Shown in pieces: positions 37,193 through 49,125 of a DNA stretch of 64,000 bases; position 1 is the stretch's first letter; every line of letters starts with the position of its first letter. The translations under genes were made by a program, and so were the position numbers. Source of the stretch: Paulownia fortunei. Its lineage: Eukaryota; Streptophyta; Magnoliopsida; Lamiales; Paulowniaceae. The notes beneath the pieces were generated by a model that saw only the letters and a program-made list of their open reading frames with translations, made no database searches and was not told where the DNA came from. The stretch lies in NCBI GenBank assembly GCA_019321725.1, contig CM033121.1, forward strand, positions 16,120,001-16,184,000, read 5' to 3'.

Positions 37193-38954
37193 TGCTACAA
37201 CTTTAAGGTTACAAACCTAAGTTCAGGTTGTGTTAAATAATAAATTTCTCAGGAGTTAGAAGTCGATCCATAGGGAAGTTGTTTGAAGTTTTTGTTTTTG
37301 TATTTCTTAAAATATGGGCTAAATGTGGTTTAGATTATAAAAAAAATTATGCTATAACTAATAAATCAAAGTAATAAAAGCATTAAGGATTAGAGATCCG
37401 CTCTTGAATTTTAGATAGATGAATAATTATTTATTATTTTTTTATCTCTTTTTAATGCCATTATTAGAATCCATACGCAATGAAGGTTCCAATGGGAAGA
37501 TGTTATCAAATAGATTATGCATTAAGGTAATCATGATATTGTCTTACTGTTTGTAAAATATATTTTAACACCAATACTTGTTTATAGGATCAAATATTTA
37601 TGCACACATTTGTCTACAACAAATCAAGATTTCATGTTAGTAGCACATGTTGTAGAATTGTACAATAGCTAAATGACTCCAAGTATTTGTGGTGCCATTT
37701 GTGATACAAAAATCAAGAATCGTCACTAAATAAGAAAGGTTTTAACATCAATACTGATTTATTGGATTAAGTATTTATGCACACCCTTACCTACAAAAAA
37801 TCTAGGTTTCACAATAGCAGTCGGTGAGTAGAACCGTATAATAAGCTAAATGAACCAAGTACTTATTGTGTCATTGGTGATACATAAGTCAGGAATCACC
37901 ATAAAACAAGCAGGGTTTCAATCAAAAATTAAAATAGTAATACAACACATCTGAACATTATGCACCTTTATAATCATTCATTTTCCTCTATTAAGAGGTT
38001 CACATTTTCTTCTCATCTAAATAAAATTTAGAAAGACATAATGAAAGTAGAAAAGACTAAAAATAGAAGAAAAACTGGAGAATATATTTCTATTACTACT
38101 AGAAAACTTATATTATTTCTAGAAAATTTAGCCTAAAAAAATGACAACAATAAATTTTTCTCTCCCCTCTATGGGTTTTTATGTGTCTTCATTGACATCT
38201 AAGAGCTCCTATTTATAGTGAAAGAGTGCCTAAATTGGCATCTCCAAATGCACTCCAAATTTACTTCAAATATGCTCTAAATTCATATGTCCATTTCAGT
38301 TCTGAATTTTGTCACATATTTTTCTCTATAAAATCAGTTGATTTTGGAAAAGTGATCAATGTGAGAGCTATGTATTTTCTGGTAGCTTCATTTTTCAACT
38401 TGAATCACCTGATTCCAACCACTAGGGAGAAAATTATGTTTGATTTAAGGAAATATATCAGCATAGATAGATCATTTTCAATACACACACTTGGATGAAT
38501 TTTTTGCTATAATCAAGGGTGAATTGGGCTGAAGCTTGGCTTTCAAATAAAGCAAGATTCAGGTCCATAGGGCTTTTGAAGATGGAGTTATGACCAAAAT
38601 ACAAAAACTACACAAGTTTGGAAACATGTTTATTTTGAGTTTAATGCAAGTACATCAATCACTTGCAAAGTCAAAGTGATTTCTTGCATGTATTTTGATC
38701 TACACATGATGAACTTAGGTAAAAATGACCCTTTTCTTCTAATTGTGATGCTTTTTTGATCGAATGAAATATTATTTCCCAACTTACTCACGAAACGTGT
38801 TGTCTTCTTTGGTTTTATTTTGCCTCTTTTTGATCTCTTTTTAATAATGGATTCCCTAACACAAAACATTAATAAAACTATTAAATTAACAAAAATAAAT
38901 CAAGAAAATTATAAAGGATTTGATACAAAAATATGTCAAAATATACACTTATCA
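37193..38954 (-). repeat. Gypsy LTR 2 (shared middle LTR)
   Basis: 1762 bp, TGCTACAACTTTAAGG to CACTTATCA in plus reading, so TGATAAGTGTATATTTTGAC...AGCA on the minus strand. It has a primer-binding site on its left and integrase coding sequence on its right. It therefore serves as the 5' LTR of the first internal region and the 3' LTR of the second. The polypurine tract expected at 38955 is not recognisable. Confidence 0.8.
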
Positions 38955-39023
38955 CATAGATTTCAGTTGTTTGAAAAACTAATAAGTCCGACTTCAGAGC
39001 TACGATGTATTGTTATCTACCTC

Positions 39024-40310
39024 TTAACCAGGAAAAGAAAAGAAAAAAAAATAAAAGAAAAAAAGCCTACAAATAACAAAGTCAGAGAAAAAGTGTATAT
39101 ATATACACATACTAATCATAACAGGGGTTGAAAAAAAAAGAATCTCCTTTTGTGAAAATTGATTCTCTAGAAATAGTTTAAATCTTTGTCTATTTACTTT
39201 GAATACACTATCATTTCTAGGATTCTCAATGTCAATCGCCCCATAAGGATATACCTCTTTTACAACAAAAAGACCACTCCACCTTGATCTCAATTTTCAA
39301 GGAAATAAATGCAATCGAGAATTATAAAGTAAAACCTTTTGACCAACCTCAAATATTTTTCTTGAAATTTTATTATCATAAAATTCTTTGATTCTTACTT
39401 TATGAATTTTAGAATTCTCATATGCATCATTTCTTAATTTCTTGAAGTTTATTGATTTGCAATTTGTACAATTTTGTAGCTTCATCAAGGTTGAAGTTAA
39501 ATATTTTGACTGCTTAATAAGCTTTATGTTTAACTTCAAGAGGTAAATGACAAGGTTTTCCATAAACTATCCTATAAGAAAAAATGCCTAACGATGTTTT
39601 GAAAGCAGTTCTATATGCCCAAAGTGTATCGATAAGTCTAAAAGACCAACTAATCTCTACGATTTGGGTTAACTATATTTTTCAAAATTTGTTTTATCTC
39701 CCTATTTACAAGTTCAACTTGTCCATTTGTCTGAGGGTGATAAGGGGTTGAAACTTTATGTATAATTCCATATTTTTTAACTTGTCCATTTGTTTGAGGG
39801 TGATAAGGGGTTACAACTTTATGTATGATTTCATATTTTCTTATTAAAGTTTCAAAAACTTTGTTACAAAAATATTTTCCCCCATCACTGATAATAGATC
39901 GAGGAATTCCAAATCGACTTAAAATATTTTCTTTCAAAAAATTTATCACTATTTTGTGATCATTGTTTCGATAGGAAAATTGCCTTGATCAATTTTGAGA
40001 CATAATCTATAGTGATCAATATGTAAATAAAATCAAATGATAATGAAAATGGTCTCATGAAGTTAGTACTACAACAATCAAATATTTCAATCACTAAGAT
40101 GGGGTGTAGAGGCATCATCCTGTTTCGCTTTGAAATGGATCCTAACTTTTGATAATTTTCACAACTTTTGCAAAAAGTGCAAGTGTCTTTGAAAAGAGTT
40201 GGTCAATAAAATCCATATTGCAAGAACTTTACAACGGTTTTCTTTGCTAAAAAATGACTATCATGTGCTCTTGCATGAAAAAATTTAAAAAGAAATACTA
40301 CATACCACAT
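39024..40310 (-). pseudogene. Gypsy integrase, second internal region
   Basis: Minus strand from 40310: H2C2 finger HDSHFLAKKTVVKFLQYGFY with CTFCKSCENYQKLG, then the core with FGIPRSIISDGGKYFCN (the second catalytic Asp in ISDGG) and TPYHPQTNGQVE. Next are [18 protein letters not shown] and [18 protein letters not shown], then the C-terminal RSRWSGLFVVKEVYPYGAI and VNRQRFKLFLE. A 63-bp tandem duplication repeats the TPYHPQTNGQV block. Several stops and frameshifts are present. The match is to Athila/Tat integrases. The first internal region lacks this core. Confidence 0.85.
39718..39843. repeat. In-frame 63-bp tandem duplication in integrase
   Basis: CTTGTCCATTTGTCTGAGGG at 39718 recurs at 39781 as CTTGTCCATTTGTTTGAGGG. 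The unit is exactly 21 codons and duplicates the TPYHPQTNGQV end of the catalytic core without changing frame. The copies differ at several bases. Confidence 0.9.
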
Positions 40311-40471
40311 TTACAGCACGCATTTTCGATTAGGACAAAATAAAATAGAAAAAAAGTAAAAAAAATAAATGGATAAAAAGAAAAGAAAATGGGAGTTAGA
40401 GAAAGCAAATATGTGATTATTGGCTCTCATAGTCTTCTTTTCCATACGTTGGGTTGCCTTCCAACAAGCAC

Positions 40472-41260
40472 TTAGTTTAATACCCAAATAAGTTTGTTTG
40501 TTTGTACTTGAGTGAGGTCTTTAGCAATGTTAAATAGTAGTATTTGTTTCTCACCCAAGTAGACATATTTAAGATGGTCCAGGATTGGTTTAATCTCCAT
40601 TGTAGGTGTCTGCACCATAGAAGGTAGAAACCTCTCATTAGATATTGGTAATTCAACATAAGAGACATTATACCATGATTTTTTGGCAGCGAATCTAGCC
40701 CCATTATATCCCCAACGTTTGTACATCCAACTTTTTTTCTTTCAAATCCTTGATAACGAGATGTTTTTTTGTAAAGTAACATCTACTCCATCCTTGCGAG
40801 TGAACTTAAGCATTTGTTGTAACTTGGGATTAACAACGTCAACTGCAGAAACAACATTCAAGTCAGTAGGATATCTCATGGCTTCAAAAATATTATATTT
40901 TTTAACCTCGCCATCAAACTCCATAGTAAGAGTGCCATCATGAACATCAATCTTAGCTCGGGTTGTCTTTATGAATAGTCTTCCCAAAAGAATGCGTGTA
41001 GGATTAGGGCATGTGTTATCCTCCATCTCAAGAATATAAAAATCAACAGAAAAAACTAATTCATTCACCTGCAAAAGAGCATCTTCCACAACCCCTATTA
41101 GATATGTATTAGATCTATCAATCAATTATATGATAACACCAGTTTCTTTTAAAGGTCCTAGATTTAGAGAAGCATAAGTAGAATATGGCATAACATTAAT
41201 TGATGGTACCAAATCTAATATGCATTTTTAAAATCTGGTCTTACCAATGATACAATGGAT
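40472..41260 (-). pseudogene. Gypsy protease and RT N-terminus, second internal region
   Basis: Contains ILDLVPSINVMPYSTYASL (active-site block with GA changed to VP), GVVEDALLQVNELVFSVDF, the ILLGRLFIKTTRAKIDVHDG and TMEFDGEVKKYN end of protease, then the RT start LKPILDHLKYVYLGE. Like the first internal region it stops there and jumps to the integrase finger. The two regions share the same join: GGTTGCCTTCCAACAAGC-type sequence next to the RT N-terminus and CATTTTCGATTAGGAC next to the finger. RT core and RNase H are therefore missing from both in the same way. Confidence 0.8.
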
Positions 41261-41339
41261 GGTAAAAGTATCCATATCCTTACACTTTGGAAGGAGTTTT
41301 CCTTGAAGAACTACCGAAACATTCTCCCCCACTCTTACT

Positions 41340-41935
41340 TTTTCATTCTCCCTCAACTTCCATTTGTTACTGCATAGCTCTTTGAAAAACTTAGTGTACT
41401 GAGACACCTATTTGATCGTATCAAGAAGAGGGATGTTTATCTCCACTTTTTCAAAAAGTCTCAAGGATCTGATTTTCTTGCTCATTTTTCTTAGAATTTG
41501 TTAACTTGCTAGGAAAAGGTGGAGGTGTTACATAAGTATGAGAGAGAGGTTTAGGAGTGGTTACCGACTTTGGATTCTATTTAGGATGAATAGTCATGTC
41601 AACAACTTTTCCATTTCGATGAGTTGTGATCGAATTAGCCTCCTTGATTGAGTTTTTACCTGTAGAAGAAATATGACACTGAGTAGAAGGATTATGTTGA
41701 GGTTGAGTAGGAAATTTACCTTTTTCAAAGAATTATTTTTATGAGTTGGAAAGAACTTTTTCTAAAATTCAGTTTGCATTTCTTGCCAAGTGCCAACTAG
41801 CCTAGGTTTTAAAGAGTTGAGCCAAGTTTTTGCTTTATCTTTTAAACAAAAAAGTAATAATACATGGTACGCACCTGGTGATTCTCATTTTCATTCTGGA
41901 CACTTTTATTTTCAGCCATGGTGCAAGTGTGTGGA
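41340..41935 (-). pseudogene. Gypsy gag, second internal region, internally deleted
   Basis: The gag ATG is preserved at 41919 (MAENKSVQNENENHQVRTM), but two blocks present in the first region are gone: the retrotrans_gag N-terminal half (next to AATAATACATGGTACG at about 41856) and about 770 bp of the C-terminal half (join at CCTTTTTCAAAGAATT, about 41730). The linker before protease, homologous to 35463-35930, remains but is shifted out of frame. Confidence 0.7.
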
Positions 41936-42119
41936 GGTGGCTCAAATGAATTTTCAAAAAAAGTTTCAGAATTATTTTTAATTAAACGACGAGAATTGTG
42001 ATTACGATACCATATGAACGCATAATGGTAAAGAAAATAAACACACAATATTTACAAAGGGACAATATTTACAAACCTAAACACTTAACTTGCCTTTTCC
42101 AGCAATAACATCAAAAACT

Positions 42120-42408
42120 TGCTATAATTTTAAGGTTGTATCAAGTAATAAATTTATCGGGAGTTTGAGGTCGATCCACAAGAAAGTTGTTTGAAGTTTT
42201 TGAGTTTATATTTCTTAAAAGATAGGCTGAATGTGGTTTAGATTATAAAAAAAATTATACTATTACTATGAAATCAAAGTAATAAAAGTACTAAGTATTA
42301 TGGACAGAGCAATGATTATTTATTATTATTTTACCTCTTTTAAATACTACTATTGGAATCCATACATAATGAAGGTTCCAATGGTAAGATGTTATCAAAT
42401 AGCTCATG
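42120..42408 (-). repeat. Gypsy LTR 3, left part
   Basis: Begins TGCTATAATTTTAAGG and follows LTR 1 and 2 to GTTATCAAATAGCTCATG, where a solo LTR interrupts it. It resumes at 44689 (TCATGTATTAAGGTAATCATG) and stops at about 45022 in AATCAAATTTTGAAA, where the inverted LTR 4 joins. About 620 bp of the LTR in total remain. Confidence 0.8.
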
Positions 42409-44688
42409 TGTGATGCCCGAACTTCTTACTACTCACATGGCTAAATATGATTCATGCATTACATGTTAATTGCGTGCTATTTGCATTTATATTGACATCA
42501 TATAATTTATTTTATTTTATACGGCGTTCCTAATCATTAAACTTAATTTTTGAAGCATTCGCACGGTATTGATTATCGAATCCCTTAACCTAAAAGGTCA
42601 ATTCTATATTCGGATAAGAAAAAAATTATTTATCAATATGATGAATATTACTAGGTTATACGTTATAATTTTTAGAAGTGTTAAAAGTGTCACTAGTAAG
42701 TTTATACGGTTTAATTTGATTTGATCAAGTTATTTCAATAGTATATATTTATAAATTAACATACTTGGGATATTGGACATAATGTAATGTGATTTAAGTG
42801 TCATATTACAAGGTTCATATGTGCATATGATTTTAGAAATGCAAACATGACAAGCATTTAAGAATCGGATGCCAAATAGTTTAGAGATCGAATGAACGGT
42901 TAAGAAATTAGAGTAGAATTTATTATCCGATCATACGGAAATTAAAATAGATTGTAAATAGATAAATTAATAATGAGAAACACTAGATTACAACTGTATA
43001 AGATGTGTGTAGCATCAGATTTGAACCACCACTTGACACATCAAGCTTTGCCACCTCAAGCTTTGCCATATCAAGCTACCACCTCAATATTTATTCGTTT
43101 CTATCCTTGAACCACGACCAAAAATTATTTTCTAAGCTATTTCACCTCCAAAAACTCCATATGAAATTTTAAAAGTTTCTTCCAAGTGAGTTCCAAGTGA
43201 AGAGAAAGTAAAGGAAGCAAAGAGAAGTAAGGAGGAGCAAGCAGAGGCTTAAAATTGTGCATAGGTGAGCTTAACCTATGTTTTGATTTTAATTCTTAAA
43301 TTATTTGAGGGATTATAATTTTAAAGATTATATTATTGTTTATAATCATGTTAGGATGTTATTTATGGTCATATAATTCACAAAAGAAGGATTTTTAGTT
43401 GTAAAATCCTAATAGAAATCACTAGTGACAGAAACTGTACACTTGCTGATTTTTATTTTTAAAGCTTTATACATGTATAATAACTTGATTATAACCTAAA
43501 TATTTCACCATATATGTGTTGTTTATATATGATTTTAGGTGATGTATGTAAGCTTGGAGAGGTTATAAATTAAAATATGGTTTGATTTTTAAAGAGACAT
43601 CCAAAACTGTTATGATAGAATTTACAGTTTTTGTGCTGTGATAATTGAGCTGGTTTTGTTGAGGTAAATTAGTTATTCTAGGACATTATAAAATATGGTT
43701 ACATTTCTATACATGTTATCTAAGTGTGGTAAAAATTTGGAAGTGATTGGATATGCTTAAGGATGTCAAAGTTAGCATGCAACTAAATTGGACAGCAGAA
43801 AAATGTAAAAATATGAATCTGTCCCATTTCATAACTTAATATGTTTTAACCTAAACATGTTGCTATTGAGTTCTAACAATTAGGTACAAGCTATTAGAGT
43901 GATAATACTTCAATTACATGATGTTTACATGTATTTAAGATGAGAAATTGAGGTATTTGAGGGACTATATTAGGTTCTAATTTGTGAAAGCTTGATTGTT
44001 ACCTAAATAGCTTGGTGTTTAAGGTCTTAGTAAGCGATTTTGTGCTTTCAATTTGCCAAATTGGGAATGGTGCTTGATGTTAGGTAATATTACAGGCTAT
44101 TTTACATCTAAGGTTGGAGAGGAATACTAAATAAATCTAAACTAAGCCACCAACCAAGTGAAATGTAAGTAAAGATTTATTTGCAACTACAATGCATAGA
44201 CATAGTAGATGTGTAATTTATATGTAATATCATAAATCATATGTGCATAGTAGAGAGCTCTCCATTGAGCATACATACATGGGCATTAGCACGTGGATGC
44301 ATCATTTACGAGCATTGTGATAAATCTTGCATTACACGGCATGATTCTGAGAAAGAAAAATATTTTGTTGATCACTACTAGTGCACCGAAACATGCATGA
44401 ATTTACATGGTGGTATGCATGCATTTGCATGTTCGTGTGCATCGCTTTTAAAACTTTATTGTAAATAAGTATGTAAATATTGTGATCGTTGTGGGTGTTG
44501 TGCTTTTATATAAATATTAATCCTGCTATATACATGACATGTGTGAGAAAGTATTTTAAATGGGGTTGTGCATGTAAGAAGTGATTTATCTTCTCTTAAA
44601 ATATTATAAAAAAAATATCGCAGGTATACACAAGCTCTATCATGTTAAATTATACTATATATCTAGTTGTTGAGTTGTGGGTATTACA
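42409..44688 (+). mobile_element. Solo LTR of a gypsy-type element with TCATG target duplication
   Basis: 2280 bp with TGTGATGCCCGAACTTC and GTGGGTATTACA ends, flanked by TCATG at 42404-42408 and 44689-44693. Removing it and one TCATG restores the GCTCATG(C/T)ATTAAGGTAATCATG sequence found uninterrupted in LTR 1 and LTR 2. No internal coding region. It is homologous to the reversed fragment at 6570-8824. The TGTGATRCCCG...ATTACA ends are typical of plant gypsy chromovirus LTRs, but the lineage is an inference. Confidence 0.92.
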
Positions 44689-45022
44689 TCATGTATTAAG
44701 GTAATCATGATATTATCTTTCTGTTTGCAAATTATCTCTTAACAATAATATGTTTATGGGATCAAGTATTTATACATACCTTTGTCTACAACAAATCAAG
44801 GTTTCATATTAGCAGTCGGTGTAGTAGAACCGTACATCAAGCTAAATGAACATAAATATTTGTTATGCCATTGGTGATACATAAATCAAGAATCACTCCA
44901 AAACAAGAAGGGTTTTAATCAAAAATTAAAATAATAATACAACACACCCGAACATTATATAACTCTATCATCATTCCTCTTCCTCCATCAAAAGATTTAC
45001 CCTTTCTCGTCAGCTAAATCAA
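44689..45022 (-). repeat. Gypsy LTR 3, right part
   Basis: Continuation of LTR 3 after the solo LTR, matching LTR 1 from about 29903 through ACAACACACCCGAAC to the CTTCCTCCATCAAAAG segment. It breaks off where the remaining ~1.1 kb of the LTR should follow. Confidence 0.75.
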
Positions 45023-46609
45023 ATTTTGAAATATTTTGACATATTTTTATTTCAATTTTTTTATACTTTTCTTGTTTTATTCTTGTTAATATTTAGTTTT
45101 ATTAATGTTTTGTGTTAGGAAATTAATAAACAAAAAGAGATAAAAAAAGAGGCAAAATAAAACTAAAGAAGACAACACGTTACGTAAACGAGTTGGAAGA
45201 TAATATTTTATTGGATCAAAGAAGCATCACAATTAGAAGAAAATGGTTGTTTTTTCCTAAGTCCATCGCGTGTAGATCAAAATATATGCAATAAATCATT
45301 TGTAATTTTCAAGTAATTGTTAGGCTTGCATTAAATTCAAAATAAATATATTTTCAGACTTGTACAGTTTTGGTATTTTAGGCATAAGTCCATGTTCAAA
45401 AAGCCTTATAGACCTGAATCTTATTTTATTTGAAAGTCTAAAGATAGGAATACAATTTTGTTGTTAGAAGATTAGCTCAATTTAGTTTTGATTATAGCAT
45501 AAAATTCGTCCAAGTGTACATATTATAAATGATCTATCTATGCTGACACATTTTCTTAAATCAAGCACAATTTTCTCCCTAGTAGTTGGAATTAGGTGAT
45601 TCAAGTTGGAAAATAAAGCTAACAGACAAATACAAAGCTTGCATATTGATCATTTTTCCAAAATCAGATGATTTCATGAATAAAAATATCGAATCTGAAA
45701 TGACATGTGAATTTAAAGCCTACTTGAAGTAAATTTTAAGTGTATTTGGGGTGAATTTGGATATGCCAATTTAGACACTCTTCTACTATAAGTAAAGGCT
45801 TTTGAATATTATTGAAGACACAACGAAAACCTTTAGAGGGGGAAATAAAGTTTTACTATTGTCTTTCTTTAGGCTAAGTTTTCTAATAGTAATAGAAATG
45901 TATTCTCTAGTTTTTCTTCTATTTTTAGTCCTTCTACTTTCATTATATCTTTTTAAATTTCATTTAGTTGAGGAGAAAGGGTGAACCTCTTGATAAAGAA
46001 AGAGGAACGATTATAAATGTGCATAATATTTAGGTGTATTCTACTATTATTTTAATTTTTGATTAAAACCCTCCATGTTTTGTGGTAATTCTTGATTTAT
46101 ATATTACCAATGACACAACGAATACTTGGGTGCATTTAGTTTATTGTATGGTTCTACTACACTGACTACTAATGTGAAACCTTAATTTATTGTGGATAAA
46201 GGTGTGCATAGACTTCATCTCATAAACAAGTATTGGTGTTAAAAGATAATTTGCAAACACTAACACAATATCATGATTATCTTAATGCATGAGATATTTC
46301 ATAACATATTCCCATTGAAACCTTCATTGTGCATAGATCCAATAGTGTTATTTAAAAGAGGTAAAAAAAAAAATCGTTCCTCTATCCAAAACTTCAGAGC
46401 GGATTCCTAATGTTCAGTATTTTTATTACTTTGATTTCTTAGTTATAGTATAATTTTTTTTTTGTATTCTAAACCACATAAAGTCCATCTTTTAAGAAAT
46501 ATAATCCTGAAAAATTTAAACAACTTCTCTATGGATCGAGCTCAGACTTCTAAAAAATTTATTACTTGACACAATCTGTACTTGAGTTTGCAACCTTAAA
46601 GTTATACTA
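45023..46609 (+). repeat. Gypsy LTR 4, inverted relative to LTR 1-3
   Basis: Begins near TTTTGACATATTTTTATTTC and ends GCAACCTTAAAGTTATACTA, the reverse complement order of LTR 2. It is nearly full length (about 1.6 kb). It includes ATGTTTTGTGTTAGG near the start and GGATCGAGCTCAGACTTC near the end. No internal region of its own is seen. Confidence 0.8.
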
Positions 46610-46885
46610 ATATCCCTTGCATTTTTCAAGATAGACATAACTTTTTAAAAATGAATTGGTAGTTATATTTTACAATAAAAGAATTGAATGAGATGAACTT
46701 TAAAAATTTGTAGTCTTTTCAATGATAGAAGGAGTACCGATTAATTCATATATAAAGAATAAGTATATATGAATTTTATAATTGTACACGATTCACAAAT
46801 TTATAACTACGTAATTTTATAATAAAGTGAAAGACTCAAATTCAATTATAAATATCATCTTTAATAGTATAATAAATCATACACT
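46610..46885. repeat. Old duplicated segment, copy 2 (right part)
   Basis: Matches 27590-27880: ATTGGTAGTTATAT, CTTTTCAATGATAGAAGGAGTA, ATTCACAAATTTATAACTACGTAATT and GAAAGACTCAAATTCAATT. It continues the copy broken at 29576. Confidence 0.65.
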
Positions 46886-49125
46886 ACGAGAAAAAATCAA
46901 AAGGAGTTAGTTTCAGATATATATTTTTGTCATGAACAAATAATAATACATATTCTATGTATTATTAACCTAATGATTTAAATTTGGTCTAATATTTTTT
47001 CATAATTAGGCATTTTAAAACATGACCCTCACTTAATATTTTTTAAAATTGTATATAAACATATAAAAGTTAGTTTATACTCTTTCCTTACCTCTAAATA
47101 ATCTTTTACTTATCTCTAAAACTTTATGCATTTAGAAAACTAAGTTAACTTTGTTTTAAAATATTCGTTTAAAATTTTTTTGCAAAGTAATTCTCAAACA
47201 TAAAAACTAATTAATATTAAATATAATTGTTGAAAATTGCCTCAAAATTAAGGTTTTGGTCTCCTATTTTTCTTTTTTAAAACTATCTTTAGTTTTATTA
47301 TTTATTAAATAAAGATTTTTTTTTACACAATTGAAGAGAGTTTCAAATTTTAAATTTTGTCTGATCACTTTTTATATTTTTACTTAAAACATGACTCTTG
47401 ATTAAAATTATGGATTATATTCATATATATTAGGTCAGGGTTTTTTCTTTCTTAACACAATTTTTTTTTTTTGAAATCTTTGACCTAATAGGACTAAAAA
47501 GATATTTTACTAAAATTGCAAGTCTCAAAAGAGGTAGATTCAAATAACTTGAAGCTCATATGTTATGATAAAAATTTTCATGTTGTTGCTAATAGAATGA
47601 AAAAAAATATATATATATATATAAAAAGTAATTTTTTATGGATATTATATAATGTAATTTTTGTTTTTAGTTATATTCTTTGTTGAAAGGAGTGAGAGAG
47701 AGAGAGAGAGGAAAAGAAGTGAGCAAGAGAAGAAAGAGAATTTAGTAAGTGGTAATTGCAAAATAATATCATGATGCTGTGCTTGGTTTGGGTAAAAAAT
47801 ATTAGTTTACTTGAAAGATTTTTATTAATGTGACAATTTGTCGTTTGTCAATTTTTAGAATGTGAAATTATTCAGTTTGGTCATGTATAATGTATCTAAT
47901 GTAAAAAAAAATCATAAAATCAAGAAATAAAAAACTTCTCTAGTCATTAAAATCAAACCAGAGAATGATTGATGTAATCATAAGTTCATATAAGAACTTA
48001 TTAATTATATTATTATTCAAGTTTTAAATTTTCATTGAATTTAATTCTTTAAAAAAATTATTTAATCATTCATAACGATTTATACTTTTTAAAAATAAAG
48101 TATTTTGAAGTACCTTGAATATTTTAGTTTTAATTATTAATACAATTAATTTAATACAATCACATGAATCACATCCATAACACGTGCATTTTACTAGTAT
48201 GAACAAGCAATATCAACATAAATTCCTCAATCATTTTGCTAATATAAAAACTAGTTATGACATAATACTCAATAGAAAAGAAGACCTTGAAAGAATATAT
48301 ATTCAATCTCTCTCTCTCTTCTTTTTCATCTGAACGAGCTTTCATCAACTTAAACTCTTCTATATCACCATTTATTAGCTTTCGAACAGCTTTAATTAGT
48401 TCATAACTAGTGAACCTAGGTATTATAACACAATCTCATGTATCTCAATACCACAACTCTAAACAATTCATAACTAACCAAGGCATTATTGACATAACCT
48501 CATATATCTCAATACCACTTGGTTTATTTTGATTAATTTTCTTGCTAGTCAGAAACTCTTGTAACGAAGTAACTATTACACCAACAATTTCACCCAAATA
48601 ATCTTTTTTTCAATGGTCATGCTTTTAGTCCCCTTATAGGAGCTGAATTCCTCTTCCTCAGCTGTTGTTTCATACCTTTTTTAAAAATTTCAGCACCTTG
48701 ACCTGTTGTTTTATCTTTCCTCACACAAAACCATATCATTCCAATTTTCTATCATTTTATTTTATGCGAATTTTGCATTTGGATGTAACTGCATAAAAAT
48801 TAAACAAGTTAAATAGATTAATAAACATAAAAAAAAAATTCAATTGCCATAGTATACAGAAAACACTTTAATTGTCTTGTTCTTTAAACTAGTCTCTTAA
48901 AAAAGCACACGTAAACAAACACTAATCACATTAAAATAGGAATTCTGAGTAAATGAAATATAACTAATGCATGCTGTCCTGAAATTTTTAAAATCTCAAA
49001 TTTGTTCGGTTAGATGTTACTAATTTGTAAATAATTGAAGTGCGATGAAGCTATAGAAATGTTTTTCACCTCAATAGGTTTAGCAAAGAACTTAAACATA
49101 ATTTCCCTCAGACAACAATTATTTC
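46886..49125. other. AT-rich intergenic stretch
   Basis: No gene recognised. There are short microsatellites: (AT)n at about 47608-47622, (GA)n at about 47693-47710 and (CT)n at about 48307-48320. A CACTACGAGAAAAAA sequence at 46882 resembles a CACTA transposon terminus, but no matching end was found. Confidence 0.5.

Larger units (their letters stand above)
29577..46609 (-). mobile_element. Compound Ty3/gypsy (Athila/Tat-like) complex: LTR-int-LTR-int-LTR plus inverted LTR
   Basis: Three LTR copies face the same way (29577, 37193 and 42120, each starting TGCTATAAC or a variant in plus reading). Between them lie two internal regions coding on the minus strand. A fourth LTR copy at about 45023-46609 is inverted. 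Proteins recognised are gag, aspartic protease with the RT N-terminus, and integrase. The sequence after the first and second internal regions fits a gypsy primer-binding site (GGAGTCGTTGCCGGGGAAG at 37192, decayed at 42119). No RT catalytic core exists in either internal region. The structure is best explained by recombination between related elements sharing the middle LTR. All frames are broken. Confidence 0.75.

Noticed and set aside
46882..46897. CACTA transposon terminus (CACTACGAGAAAAAA)
   Set aside because: No opposite terminus and no 3-bp duplication found within the following several kb; a single 15-bp match is not enough.
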